This document shows, in pieces, positions 1-9,975 of a DNA stretch of 9,975 nucleotides (the stretch's first letter is position 1; each line of letters opens with the position of its first letter). The translations under genes and the position numbers were made by a program. Where the stretch lies: assembly GCA_020851615.1 (NCBI GenBank), contig JADZCL010000191.1:1-9975 (forward strand). Direction: 5' to 3'. The stretch is from Rubrivivax sp. (GTDB taxonomy: Bacteria; Pseudomonadota; Gammaproteobacteria; Burkholderiales; Burkholderiaceae_C). The notes beneath the pieces were generated by a model, which was given only the letters and a program-made list of their open reading frames with translations, did no database searches and was not told the DNA's origin.

Positions 1-30
1 TCGATTTGCACGCCCGCACCGGCAGACCTG

Positions 31-76
31 CGCCCCCGCCTGGGAACGCCGGTTTTCAGAGCGGGCGTGGTTTTTT
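31..76 (+). terminator. Possible Rho-independent terminator in the leader of the secretion operon
   Basis: An imperfect hairpin is visible. CGCCC at 31-35 pairs with GGGCG at 63-67. After a two-base bulge, GC 38-39 pairs with GC 61-62, and CTG 40-42 pairs with CAG 57-59, leaving about a 14-base loop. It is followed by TGG and six T residues (71-76). This looks like an intrinsic terminator for a gene ending left of the window. It argues against translation of the HlyD-family protein starting at the ATG at position 6. The stem is interrupted, so the call is tentative; it could also be an attenuator of the downstream operon. Confidence 0.4.
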
Positions 77-110
77 GTGGGCGTCGCCTTTGCGAGCCCA
101 GGCCCGGCTC

Positions 111-1370
111 GTGACGCGATCGCTGTTTCGAGAAGAGGCATTGACGGCGCACCGTGGCGCCTGGCTTGGCCAGGTGCAGATCGTGCGGCCGCTCTCGCTG
201 GATCTCATCACGGTTGCGGTGCTGGCGGTGGCGCTGCTGGCTGGGGCCTTCCTCGCTCTGGCGCAGTACACGCGCAAGTCCACCGTCGATGGCGTGCTGG
301 CGCCCGACCGCGGCTTGATCCGCCTGGTTCCCGCGGAGGCGGCGACGGTGATCGAGCGTCGCGTGGGCGAGGGCGAGCCGGTCAAGGCCGGTCAGGTGCT
401 CTTTGTCCTTGCCCTCGAGCGTCCGCGCCTGCTGGGGAAGGCTCAGGCCGAAGTGCAGCGCAGTCTGGACCAGCGCCAGCGCAGCCTGCAGGACGCCGCA
501 CGGCAGCAGGACGCGCTGGCGGATGCACAACTCGCTGCGCTGGACCGTCGCCTGCAGGCCCTGCAGGCCGAGCAGGCGCAGGCCGACAGCGAAGTGGCCC
601 TGCAGCAACAGCGGCTGACGCTGGCGCAACAGACGCAGGCGCGTCTGGATGCGCTGCGGCGCGACAGCTTCATCTCCGAAGCGCAGCTCCTGGCCAAGCA
701 GGAGGAGGTGCTCGGCTTGCAGGCGCAGCTGCAGGCGCTGCAGCGCCAGCGCCTGGGCCTGCAGCGCGAGCGCGCGCAGCTCGAGGGCGAGCGGCGCAGC
801 CTGCCGCTGCTGGCGCGCGGTGCGCAGGGCCGCCTCGAGCGTGATCTGGCCGGCCTGGAGCGTGAGGCGGCCGAACAGGACAGTGAGCGCCAGCTCATCG
901 TGCGCGCGCCGCAGGATGGCGTGCTGACGGCGGTGGTGGCCGAGCCCGGGCAGGCGGTGTCACCCAGTTCGGCACTGGCCAGCCTGGTTCCGCAGGGGGC
1001 GACCCTGCAGGCCCAGCTCTACGCCCCGAGCAGCGCGATCGGCTTCATCCGCGCCGGGCAACCGGTGCGGCTGCGGCTGGAAGCCTTCCCTTACCAGAAG
1101 TTCGGCCCGCTCGAGGGTGAGGTCGTGCAGGTCTCGCGCACGCCGCTGGCCGCCGGAGAGCTGGCCGCACAGACGCTGGCGGCGACCTCGCCGCAGCGGC
1201 CGGGTGAAGCCCTTTTTCGCATCACCGTGGCGCTCTCGCCGACGGCGCTGGCGCTCTGGCAGCAGCCCTTGACCGCCGGCATGCGTCTGCAGGCCGACGT
1301 GCTGCTGGAGCGTCGACGCCTGATCGAGTGGCTGTTCGAGCCCCTGTTCGGGCTGCAGCAGCGGATCTGA
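111..1370 (+). CDS. HlyD/CvaA-type membrane fusion protein of a type I (peptide) secretion system
   Basis: Periplasmic adaptor that should join the inner-membrane ABC exporter encoded next to it to a TolC-type outer-membrane channel. The GTG at 111 gives 419 residues beginning VTRSLFREEAL, the usual start of CvaA/RaxA-like adaptors. An in-frame ATG at 6 would add 35 unlikely residues read through a terminator-like hairpin. Seen in order: one transmembrane helix (about 32-52), a first biotinyl-lipoyl half (57-102), a long Gln/Leu/Ala-rich coiled-coil hairpin (about 108-260), the second lipoyl half (262-295), a beta-barrel, and a C-terminus with the family-like EWLFEPLF. The hairpin tip has R178, L182 and S189, spaced as in the R-x3-L-x6-S tip motif of AcrA that contacts TolC. 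The stop lies 4 bases before the exporter ATG, so the two are surely co-transcribed. The family is clear; the start is less so. Confidence 0.88.
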   Translation: MTRSLFREEALTAHRGAWLGQVQIVRPLSLDLITVAVLAVALLAGAFLALAQYTRKSTVDGVLAPDRGLIRLVPAEAATVIERRVGEGEPVKAGQVLFVLALERPRLLGKAQAEVQRSLDQRQRSLQDAARQQDALADAQLAALDRRLQALQAEQAQADSEVALQQQRLTLAQQTQARLDALRRDSFISEAQLLAKQEEVLGLQAQLQALQRQRLGLQRERAQLEGERRSLPLLARGAQGRLERDLAGLEREAAEQDSERQLIVRAPQDGVLTAVVAEPGQAVSPSSALASLVPQGATLQAQLYAPSSAIGFIRAGQPVRLRLEAFPYQKFGPLEGEVVQVSRTPLAAGELAAQTLAATSPQRPGEALFRITVALSPTALALWQQPLTAGMRLQADVLLERRRLIEWLFEPLFGLQQRI

Positions 1371-1374
1371 AGAC

Positions 1375-3520
1375 ATGGCTGCCGGCATGCCCTCGCTGGA
1401 CCTCGGCCTGCGCCGCACGAGGGTGCCGGTGATCCTGCAGACCGAGGCCGCCGAATGTGGTCTGGCCTGCCTGGCGATGGTGGCCGCGGCTCATGGCCTG
1501 CAGACCGATCTCGCCATGCTGCGCCAGCGCTTCTCGCTTTCGCTCAAGGGCGTGACGATGGTCGACCTGGTGCGCATGGCCGAGGCGTTGCAGTTGAGTT
1601 CGCGCGCGCTGCGCGCCGATCTCGACGAGCTCGTGCAGCTGCAGACGCCCTGCATCCTGCACTGGGACCTGAATCACTTCGTGCTGCTGGTGTCGGTGCG
1701 GCGCGGCGTGATGACCATTCATGACCCGGCGCGTGGCCGCCGCCGCCTCACGCTGGCCGAGGTCTCGCCGCACTTCACCGGTGTGGCGCTCGAACTGGCG
1801 CCAGGCCCGGGCTTTGCGCCGCGGCAGGAGCGCCGCACGGTGCGCTGGCGCGACCTGCTCGGCCCGGTCAGCGGGCTGAAGCGGGCGCTCGTGCAGGTGC
1901 TGGCGCTGGCGTTGGCGCTCGAGCTGTTCGTGCTGCTGACACCTTTCTTCATGCAGTGGGTGGTCGACGATGTGCTGGTGAGCGGCGACCGCGACTTGCT
2001 GTTCACGCTGGGCGTGGGCTTTGCGCTGCTGGTGGGCATCCAGGTGCTGACCGCCGGCGCGCGCGCGTGGGCCGTGCTGGTGCTCTCGGCCACGCTCAAC
2101 CTGCAGTGGCTGCTCAATGTCTTTGCGCACCTGCTGCGCCTGCCGGTGGACTGGTTCGAGAAGCGCTTTCTCGGCGACATCTGGTCGCGCTTTGGCGCCG
2201 TGCAGCAGATCCAGAAGGCGCTCACGACCAGCTTCGTCGAAGCGGTGCTCGACGGAGCGCTGGTGGTGCTGACGCTGGCGATGATGGCCGTCTACAGCCT
2301 GCGCCTGACGGCCATCGCGCTGGCGGCGGTGGCACTCTACGGCCTGCTGCGCGCGGCCTTCTTGCGCCCGCTGCGCGCGGCGACCGAGGAGGTGCTCATC
2401 CACGAGGCGCGCCAGAGCAGCCACTTCCTGGAATCGCTGCGCGGCGTGCAGGCGATCAAGCTCTTCGGCGCGCAACTCGACCGCCGCAACCGCTTCGCAA
2501 GCCTGGTGAGCCGGACGATGAATGCCGACATCGCCACGCGCAAGCTCGAGCTGTGGATGGCGCTGGCGCACCGCGCGCTGTTCGGTCTCGAGCGTGTGGC
2601 CGTGATCTGGGTCGGCGCACTGCTGGTGCTCGAGCGCTCGCTCAGCGTGGGCATGCTGTTCGCGTTCTTCGCCTACAAGGAGCAGTTCGCCACGCGGGTG
2701 AGCGGGCTGGTGGACAAATGGGTGCAGCTGCGCATGCTGCGCCTGCAGGGCGAGCGGCTGGCGGACATCGTGCTGACGCCGCCCGAGGACGAGCAGGGTC
2801 GCGCGGCGGTGGCCGCGGAGCCGGCCGCGGCGATCGAGCTGATCGACGTGAGCTTTCGCTACGCCGATGGCGAACCGCTGGTGCTGCAGCGGGTGAACCT
2901 GCGCATCGAGCCGGGTGAAGCGGTGGCCATCACCGGGCCCTCGGGCTGCGGCAAGACGACGCTGCTGAAGATCATCCTGGGCGTGCTCGAGCCCAGCGCA
3001 GGCGAGGTGCGCATCGGCGGGCGCGACGGCGTTCCCTTGCCGCGCCTGGGGCTGCAGCGTTGGCGGGCCATGGTGGGCGTGGTGATGCAGGACGAGCCGC
3101 TCTTTGCCGGCTCGGTGGCCGACAACATCGCCTTCTTCGACGCGCAGCCGGACCGCGCCTGGGTCGAGCAGTGCGCGCGCGCAGCGGCTGTGCACGATGA
3201 GATCGAAGCCATGCCCATGGGCTACCACACGCTGATCGGCGAGCTCGGCAGCGCGCTTTCGGGCGGGCAGCGCCAGCGCATCCTGCTGGCGCGTGCGCTC
3301 TACAAGCGTCCGCGCATCCTGTTGCTGGACGAGGCGACGAGCGCGCTGGACGTCGAGCGCGAGCGTGTCGTCAACCAGGCGGTGCGGCAGCTTGCGCTCA
3401 CACGCGTGATCGTCGCCCACCGGCCGGAGACGATCGCCTCGGCCACGCGGGTGATCGCGCTCGTCGACGGCCAGGTGACTCAGGACCTGCGCACGGTGAC
3501 GCCGGCGTCGAACCTGAACT

Positions 3521-3522
<2 letters not shown>
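1375..3522 (+). CDS. Peptidase-containing ABC exporter (C39 type, CvaB/RaxB-like) for double-glycine leader peptides
   Basis: Inner-membrane exporter expected to cut the leader of a bacteriocin-like or other double-glycine peptide and pump it out with the adaptor encoded just upstream. The 715 residues match the usual length of peptidase-containing transporters. The N-terminal C39 domain (about 15-145) keeps oxyanion Q22, catalytic C28 (EAAECGLACLAM), H101 (NHFVLL) and D117 (HDPARG), so it should be an active protease, unlike the degenerate domain of HlyB-type exporters. The membrane domain follows (about 160-440), with several hydrophobic helices. The ATPase domain has Walker A GPSGCGKTT (521-529), Q-loop Q572, signature LSGGQ (628-632), Walker B with D652 and E653, D-loop SALD and H-loop H682, all intact. 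No substrate peptide is visible; in related clusters it is a short gene nearby. The gene ends convergently with tgt, 6 bases from its stop. Confidence 0.94.
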
Positions 3523-5744
<2,222 letters not shown>

Positions 5745-5814
5745 GTCGACAAGGCTGGACCGGCCTTGACCATTGGCTGGAGGCGGCTGCGCGTGCAGCC
5801 CGCAGAATTGTTCC
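5745..5814. promoter_or_regulatory. Divergent queA/recG intergenic region
   Basis: These 70 bases must hold promoters for both queA (leftward) and recG (rightward). A stem-loop, CAAGGC (5750-5755), 7-base loop, GCCTTG (5763-5768), lies 5 bases from the queA ATG and would be in its mRNA leader or act as a dyad site. CAGAAT (5803-5808) lies six bases before the recG ATG and is the best -10 candidate. TTGACC (5766-5771) resembles a -35 but is too far from it (31 bases). No clear -10 is seen for queA. Confidence 0.4.
5803..5808 (+). promoter_or_regulatory. -10-like hexamer immediately upstream of recG
   Basis: CAGAAT is followed by six bases and then the recG ATG. Transcription starting 7 bases after its last base would begin at the A of the start codon. 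There is no Shine-Dalgarno-like sequence in the gap. The -35 position with a 17-base spacer (GAGGCG, 5780-5785) does not match consensus, so support rests on the AT-rich hexamer in GC-rich DNA and on the parallel with oxyR. Confidence 0.3.
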
Positions 5815-7923
5815 ATGGCTGCCGCTGCGCCCCCCGCCCGCCCCCGCAAGCCCGCGTCCGCCGCCGGTGAAGCCGCGGCCGCGCCGGCGCCGTCTGCAGC
5901 AAGGCTCTCGGCGCCCCAGCAGGCCATGCGTCGCCTGGGGCTGGTGCGCGACGTCGACCTCGCGCTGCACCTTCCGCTGCGCTACGAGGACGAGACGCGC
6001 ATCGAGCCGATCGCCGCGCTGCGCGAAGGTGAGCCGGCGCAGGTCGAGGGCGTGGTACGCGGCTGCCGCGTCGACACGCGCGGTCGGCGCCAGCTGCTGG
6101 TGCACCTGCGTGACGAGACCGGTCAGCTGCTGCTGCGCTTCGTGCACTTCCATCCGGCGCAGCACAAGCAGATGGCTGAGGGCCAGCGGCTGCGCGTGCG
6201 CGGTGAGCTGCGCACGGGCTTCCACGGGCCGGAGATGGTCCATCCGACAGTCAGGGTGGTCGCTCTCGGGGCGCCGCTGCCGCAGGCGCTGACGCCGGTC
6301 TATCCGGCGACGGCGCAACTGCCGCAGGCCTACCTGCGCAAGGCCGTCGTGTCGGCACTGGGGCGTGCGCCGCTTTGCGAGTTGCTGCCCGCCCGGCTGG
6401 TTCCACCCGCGCTGCCGAGCCTGCGCGACGCGCTGCAGGTCCTGCATCAGCCGCCCCCGGGTGTGCCGCTGCAGTCGCTTGCCGAGCGCAGCCATCCGGC
6501 CTGGCAGCGGCTGAAGTGGGAGGAGTTGCTCGCGCAGCAGCTCTCGCAACTGCAGGCCCAGGCCGAGCGCGCCCGCTTGCGCGCGCCCGCGCTGCCGCTG
6601 CGTGCCGATGGCGTGCGCAGCGCCCTGCAGGCGGCGCTGCCCTTCGCGCTGACTGCCGCGCAGCAACGCGTCAGCGGTGAGATCGCCGCGGATCTGGCGC
6701 GTGCGCAGCCCATGCACCGCCTGCTGCAGGGCGACGTGGGATCGGGCAAGACGGTGGTGGCGGCCCTTGCGGCGGCCACCGCAATCGATGCCGGCTGGCA
6801 GTGCGCGCTGATGGCACCCACCGAGATCCTGGCTGAGCAGCATTTCCGCAAGCTGGTCGACTGGCTGCAGCCGCTGTCGATCACCGTGGCCTGGCTTGCG
6901 GGCAGCCGCAAGGGCCGGCTGCGCACGCAGATGCTCGCGCAGGTGGCCGACGGCCAGGCGCGGCTGGTGGTCGGCACGCACGCGGTGATCGAGCACGACG
7001 TGGCGTTTGCGCGGCTGGGCCTGGCCATCGTCGACGAGCAGCACCGCTTCGGGGTTGCACAGCGGCTGGCGCTGCGGCACAAGCTGCAGGCGCAGAGCCT
7101 GGAGCCGCACCTGCTGATGATGAGCGCCACGCCGATCCCGCGCACGCTGGCGATGACCTACTTTGCCGACCTGGCCGTGAGCACGCTCGACGAGCTGCCG
7201 CCCGGGCGCACGCCGGTGCTGACCAAGGTCTTCGCCGACACGCGCCGCAGCGAGGTCGTGGCGCGCATCGCCGGCGCGGTGGCCCAGGGTCGGCAGGTCT
7301 ACTGGGTGTGCCCGCTGGTGCAGGAGTCCGAGCACCTGGATCTGCAGAACGTCACGGCCACCCACGCCGAACTCGCGGCCGCGTTGCCCCAGGCCGCCGT
7401 CGGCCTGCTGCATGGCCAGTTGCCGGCGGCCGAGAAGGCTGCGACCATGGCCCGCTTCACGCAAGGGCAGTTGCAGGTCCTGGTGGCCACGACGGTGATC
7501 GAAGTCGGTGTCGACGTACCCAACGCCAGCCTGATGGTGATCGAGCATGCCGAGCGTTTCGGCCTGGCGCAGCTGCACCAGTTGCGCGGGCGCGTCGGCC
7601 GCGGCGCCACCGCCAGCGCCTGCGTGCTGCTCTATGGTCAGCCCTTGTCGGCCGCCGGGCGTGCCCGCCTGCAGGCGATGGCGCAGACGGGCGACGGCTT
7701 CGAGATTGCCCGGCGTGATCTCGAGATCCGCGGCCCGGGCGAGTTCCTCGGCGCTCGCCAGAGCGGGGATGCGCTGCTGCGCTTTGCCGACCTGCAGTTG
7801 GACGAGGCGCTGCTGCAGCATGCGCGCGCCATCGCGCCGCGCCTGCTGGCCGAGCACCCCGATGCGGCGCGCGCGCATGTGCAGCGCTGGCTGGCGGGGC
7901 GGGCCGAGTACCTGAAGGCCTGA
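5815..7923 (+). CDS. recG: ATP-dependent DNA helicase RecG
   Basis: Double-stranded DNA translocase that remodels stalled forks, Holliday junctions and R-loops. The ATG at 5815 gives 702 residues (E. coli RecG 693); an in-frame TTG at 5773 would add 14 unlikely residues. Residues 1-30 are an Ala/Pro-rich tail. [11 protein letters not shown] (about 51-61) is the typical RecG entry, and the GVG motif common upstream of it elsewhere is absent here. An OB-fold wedge domain follows (about 72-146, with RFVHFHPAQ and GxEMVHP). Helicase motifs: GDVGSGKT (306-313, K312), [10 protein letters not shown], the RecG box DEQHRFG (407-413), MSATPIPRT (436-444), a [13 protein letters not shown] block, and [10 protein letters not shown] (588-597). 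The C-terminal region includes [21 protein letters not shown]. All catalytic motifs are intact. It is followed 68 bases later by oxyR on the same strand. Confidence 0.97.
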   Translation: MAAAAPPARPRKPASAAGEAAAAPAPSAARLSAPQQAMRRLGLVRDVDLALHLPLRYEDETRIEPIAALREGEPAQVEGVVRGCRVDTRGRRQLLVHLRDETGQLLLRFVHFHPAQHKQMAEGQRLRVRGELRTGFHGPEMVHPTVRVVALGAPLPQALTPVYPATAQLPQAYLRKAVVSALGRAPLCELLPARLVPPALPSLRDALQVLHQPPPGVPLQSLAERSHPAWQRLKWEELLAQQLSQLQAQAERARLRAPALPLRADGVRSALQAALPFALTAAQQRVSGEIAADLARAQPMHRLLQGDVGSGKTVVAALAAATAIDAGWQCALMAPTEILAEQHFRKLVDWLQPLSITVAWLAGSRKGRLRTQMLAQVADGQARLVVGTHAVIEHDVAFARLGLAIVDEQHRFGVAQRLALRHKLQAQSLEPHLLMMSATPIPRTLAMTYFADLAVSTLDELPPGRTPVLTKVFADTRRSEVVARIAGAVAQGRQVYWVCPLVQESEHLDLQNVTATHAELAAALPQAAVGLLHGQLPAAEKAATMARFTQGQLQVLVATTVIEVGVDVPNASLMVIEHAERFGLAQLHQLRGRVGRGATASACVLLYGQPLSAAGRARLQAMAQTGDGFEIARRDLEIRGPGEFLGARQSGDALLRFADLQLDEALLQHARAIAPRLLAEHPDAARAHVQRWLAGRAEYLKA

Positions 7924-7954
7924 GCGTCCGGCTGGATCGGCGCGGCATGGCGAC

Positions 7955-7984
7955 GTGACGCCACGGCACGCTCGGCGGCACAAT
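7955..7984 (+). promoter_or_regulatory. Candidate oxyR promoter
   Basis: GTGACG (7955-7960) and CACAAT (7979-7984) are separated by 18 bases and resemble a sigma-70 -35/-10 pair. The -10 ends 7 bases before the oxyR ATG, so a start point would fall at or one base before the ATG, giving a leaderless or near-leaderless mRNA. No purine-rich ribosome site is seen. No ATAG-N7-CTAT-type OxyR operator is recognisable, so autoregulation cannot be read from the sequence. Confidence 0.4.
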
Positions 7985-7991
7985 CCCGCGC

Positions 7992-8912
7992 ATGACGCTC
8001 ACCGAGCTGAAGTACATCGTCGCGGTGGCGCGCGAGCGCCACTTCGGGCGTGCTGCGGAGGCCTGCTTCGTCTCCCAGCCCACGCTCAGCGTGGCGATCA
8101 AGAAGCTCGAGGAGGAGCTCGACGTCAAGATCTTCGAGCGCGGCGCCAGCGAGATCAGCGTCACGCCATTGGGCGAGGAGATCGTGCGCCAGGCGCAGCA
8201 GGTGATCGAGCAGGCCGCGGCGATCAAGGAGATCGCCAAGCGCGGCAAGGATCCGGTCTCGGGGCCGCTGCGCCTGGGCATCATCTACACCATTGGCCCC
8301 TACCTTCTGCCCGACCTGGTGAAGAACGCGATCGACCAGGTGCCGCAGATGCCGCTGCTGCTGCAGGAGAACTTCACCGCGCGGTTGCTCGAGATGCTGC
8401 GCACCGGCGAGCTCGACTGCGCGATCATGGCCGTGCCCTTCCCCGATACCGGGCTGGCGGTGGCGCCGCTGTACGACGAGCCCTTCATGGCGGCGGTGCC
8501 GGCCGGCCATCCGCTGGCCGAACGCGCAAGCGTCAGTGCGGAGGAACTGAAGAACGAGACCATGCTGCTGCTGGGCACGGGGCACTGCTTCCGCGACCAC
8601 GTGCTCGAGGTGTGCCCCGAATACGCCCGCTTCTCGTCGGACGCCGAAGGCATACGCAAGAGCTTCGAGGGCAGTTCGCTCGAGACGATCAAGTACATGG
8701 TCGCCTCGGGCATGGGCGTGACCGTGGTGCCCATGCTCAGCGTGCCCAAGGACGTGCAGCCGCACCTGCGCTACATCCCCTTTGCCGAACCCGTGCCGAC
8801 GCGGCGCGTGGTGCTGGCCTGGCGGCGCACCTTCACCCGCTACGAGGCCATCGCGGCGCTGCGCAATGCGATCTACGCCTGCCCGCTGCCGGGGGTGAAA
8901 CGGCTGTCGTAG
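7992..8912 (+). CDS. oxyR: Peroxide-sensing LysR-type regulator OxyR
   Basis: Cytosolic transcription factor that senses hydrogen peroxide through a thiol-disulfide switch and controls peroxide defence genes such as catalase and alkyl hydroperoxide reductase. The 306 residues match E. coli OxyR (305). A LysR-type helix-turn-helix lies near residues 18-37 (GRAAEACFVSQPTLSVAIK) and is followed by the linker helix. The effector domain begins at SGPLRLGIIYTIGPYLLP, with T100 as in E. coli. The decisive signature is GHCFRDHVLEVC: H198, C199, R201, D202 and C208 fall exactly at the E. coli numbers, so this is OxyR rather than a generic LysR regulator. SLETIKYMVASGMGVTVVP is the usual conserved segment after the switch. 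No katG, ahpC or dps gene is nearby, so its targets are elsewhere. It ends 23 bases from the convergent acetyltransferase gene. Confidence 0.96.
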   Translation: MTLTELKYIVAVARERHFGRAAEACFVSQPTLSVAIKKLEEELDVKIFERGASEISVTPLGEEIVRQAQQVIEQAAAIKEIAKRGKDPVSGPLRLGIIYTIGPYLLPDLVKNAIDQVPQMPLLLQENFTARLLEMLRTGELDCAIMAVPFPDTGLAVAPLYDEPFMAAVPAGHPLAERASVSAEELKNETMLLLGTGHCFRDHVLEVCPEYARFSSDAEGIRKSFEGSSLETIKYMVASGMGVTVVPMLSVPKDVQPHLRYIPFAEPVPTRRVVLAWRRTFTRYEAIAALRNAIYACPLPGVKRLS

Positions 8913-8925
8913 CCGCCTCCGCGGC
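8912..8925. terminator. Short GC hairpin between oxyR and the acetyltransferase gene
   Basis: GCCGC (8912-8916), loop CTCC, GCGGC (8921-8925) form a perfect five-pair stem beginning on the last base of the oxyR stop, inside the 23-base convergent gap. There is no T-tract on either side, so intrinsic termination would be weak. Confidence 0.22.
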
Positions 8926-8935
8926 ACCGCTGGCG

Positions 8936-9373
8936 TCAGCTCAGCGGGTAGTCGTAGCGGATGAAGCCCCTGTACTGCGCGACGCGCTCGTAGAGGGCGC
9001 GTGCGCTTGCATTGCCCTCCTGCGTGAGCCAGTACAGCCGCGTCGCACCGCGTGCGCGGGCGCTGTGCGCGACGCCCTCGATGAGCGCACGCGCCACGCC
9101 GCGGCTGCGGCGGGCCGGCTCGGTGTAGAGATCCTGCAGGTAGCAGACGCAGGGCGTCCAGGTGCTGGTGTGGAACAGGTAGTGCACGATGCCGGCGAGC
9201 TGCCCGTCCAGGCGCGCGCCCAGGCCGTGCACGCCGTCGTTGCTGCGCAGCCGGCCCCAGGCCGCGTCGTATTCGGCCTGGCTGGTGGGGGTGTTGTAGA
9301 AGGCCTTGTAGCCGGCGGCCAGGCGGCCCCAGGCAAGGCGGTCGCCGTCGGCCAGCGGTGCGACCTCGATCAT
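8936..9373 (-). CDS. GNAT-family N-acetyltransferase, translationally coupled to a PaiB-like gene
   Basis: Predicted soluble enzyme that moves an acetyl group from acetyl-CoA to an amine; the substrate cannot be read from the sequence. It has 145 residues, a single GNAT domain. Residues 77-85 (VCYLQDLYT) form the central strand, followed by the acetyl-CoA pyrophosphate loop RRSRGVA (88-94; R/Q-x-x-G-x-A type) and helix ALIEGVAHSARARGA. The later strand LYWLTQEGN and ARALYERV, with the conserved GNAT tyrosine Y128, complete the fold, and the C-terminus is RGFIRYDYPLS. The ATG overlaps the TGA of the upstream PaiB-like gene (ATGA, 9370-9373), so translation is probably coupled. In Bacillus subtilis, paiA, a polyamine N-acetyltransferase, is paired with paiB, so polyamine acetylation is possible. 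That is an inference from context only; the protein could instead modify an antibiotic, peptide or metabolite. Confidence 0.87.
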   Translation of the reverse strand: MIEVAPLADGDRLAWGRLAAGYKAFYNTPTSQAEYDAAWGRLRSNDGVHGLGARLDGQLAGIVHYLFHTSTWTPCVCYLQDLYTEPARRSRGVARALIEGVAHSARARGATRLYWLTQEGNASARALYERVAQYRGFIRYDYPLS

Positions 9374-9975
9374 GGTGCGTCCGTGGGGGCCGCGTCGTTC
9401 ATGGCCTGCGCCAGCGGGTGCGCCGCGCCCAGGCCGCCGATGACGCCGGCGCGGTCGGCGGCGCTGCGGTTCTGGCTGAGCTTGAACTTGGCGCTCCAGC
9501 GCGTCACCGGAACGCGGATGCCGACGATCGCCTGCAGCAACTGCCCGATGAACTCGGCCGGCGCGTCGGCAATCGCCCAGGGCTCTGGCAGGCCGGCTTC
9601 GTGCGTCTGCGTCTGGCGCTCGAGGATGGCGCGCAGCCGCACGGGGTCCTCGACGATCTCCGGCGTGCCGTGCGCATGCACGACGGCGTAGTTCCAGGTC
9701 GGCACCGCCTTGCCGTGCTCGCGCTTGCTCGGGTACCACGAGGGCGAGATGTAGGCGTCGGCGCCCTGGAAGGCGAAGATGCTCGGCGCAGGCGTGCGCC
9801 ACACGGGATTGGCGCGCGCCACATGGCCGATCAGCGTGCCGTGTGCGCCCGCGTCCTCGTCGAGCAGGAAGGGCACGTGGTTCACCAGCGGCTGGCCATC
9901 GACGACGGTGGCCCAGGTTGCGAGTGGGTGGCGCTGCAGCAGCGCGCGCAGCGGTGCGCGCTCGGTCACTTCGAA
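9370..9975 (-). CDS. paiB: PaiB-family FMN-binding protein (annotated as negative transcriptional regulator), 5' end cut by the window edge
   Basis: Split-barrel flavoprotein family whose B. subtilis member PaiB is reported to repress protease and sporulation genes; a direct DNA-binding role in other bacteria is less certain. About 201 residues are visible. The reading frame stays open to the window edge: FEV precedes TERAPLRALL, and family members usually begin about 5-8 residues earlier (MYxP-type start). The GTG at 9969 is therefore probably internal and the gene is partial here. Conserved blocks: RHPLATWATV, NHVPFLLD, GTLIGHVARANPVWR, FQGADAYISPSWYPSK, GKAVPTWNYAVVHAHG and KFKLSQNR; in the family these surround the flavin site. 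The C-terminal 25 residues are Ala-rich. The stop overlaps the acetyltransferase ATG by 4 bases, so the two form one operon, with its promoter right of the window. Confidence 0.9.
   Translation of the reverse strand, partial: FEVTERAPLRALLQRHPLATWATVVDGQPLVNHVPFLLDEDAGAHGTLIGHVARANPVWRTPAPSIFAFQGADAYISPSWYPSKREHGKAVPTWNYAVVHAHGTPEIVEDPVRLRAILERQTQTHEAGLPEPWAIADAPAEFIGQLLQAIVGIRVPVTRWSAKFKLSQNRSAADRAGVIGGLGAAHPLAQAMNDAAPTDAP

Noticed and set aside
480..790. Tandem repeat suggested by frequent CTGCAG/GCAGGC words
   Set aside because: The words follow Leu-Gln-Ala codons of the adaptor's coiled coil. They have irregular spacing and are explained by the heptad protein pattern.
1222..3420. Very long open frame on the minus strand opposite the exporter gene (732 codons)
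   Set aside because: It lies antisense to a clear ABC exporter. Its His/Gln/Arg-rich composition is typical of the reverse of GC-rich coding DNA, and it has no recognisable domain.
5773..5814. TTG start extending RecG by 14 residues
   Set aside because: The extra residues do not resemble RecG, there is no ribosome site, and the ATG at 5815 sits correctly behind a -10-like hexamer.
5745..5814. preQ1 riboswitch upstream of queA
   Set aside because: I see no C-rich loop/A-rich tail pseudoknot layout, only a simple six-pair dyad. queA-tgt in Proteobacteria is not usually under this riboswitch.
7924..7991. OxyR operator controlling its own gene
   Set aside because: No ATAG-N7-CTAT-like tandem motif could be recognised in the 68 bases.
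7955..9691. Plus-strand 578-codon frame running through oxyR and the acetyltransferase
   Set aside because: Out of frame with oxyR and antisense to the last two genes; the translation is Ala/Arg/Gly-rich with no domain.

Overview
The window reads as chromosomal DNA of a high-GC betaproteobacterium, most likely of the order Burkholderiales. The basis is the gene order tgt-queA | recG-oxyR, the style of the protein sequences and strongly GC-biased codon use throughout. By eye there is no low-GC island, transposase, integrase, tRNA, rRNA or CRISPR array. The DNA is almost wholly coding. The longest stretches without a gene are about 110 bases at the left edge and 70 bases between queA and recG.

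Layout from left to right. (1) 111-3522, plus strand: a two-gene type I secretion module. It encodes an HlyD/CvaA-type membrane fusion protein and, 4 bases later, an ABC exporter with an N-terminal C39 peptidase domain (CvaB/RaxB type). Such exporters cleave the double-glycine leader of a peptide and export it. Neither the substrate peptide nor a TolC-type outer-membrane partner lies in the window. (2) 3529-5744, minus strand: queA then tgt, two enzymes of queuosine tRNA modification, converging on the exporter gene with only 6 bases between stop codons. (3) 5815-8912, plus strand: recG (branched-DNA helicase for fork rescue and recombination), divergent from queA, followed by oxyR, the peroxide-sensing LysR-type regulator with both redox cysteines at the E. 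coli positions 199 and 208. (4) 8936-9975, minus strand: a PaiB-family FMN-binding protein, cut by the right edge, overlapping a GNAT acetyltransferase by ATGA. This recalls the pai pair of Bacillus subtilis.

Functionally these are four independent units: peptide export, tRNA modification, DNA repair with peroxide response, and a small acetyltransferase/flavoprotein operon. The most interesting points are the orphan-looking peptide exporter abutting tgt, where yajC-secDF often follows in Proteobacteria; start codons of recG, oxyR and tgt that sit 6-7 bases after a -10-like hexamer, suggesting leaderless or near-leaderless transcripts; and the coupled paiB-GNAT pair. I found no convincing wholly undescribed system. 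The exporter's unseen substrate is the best lead.
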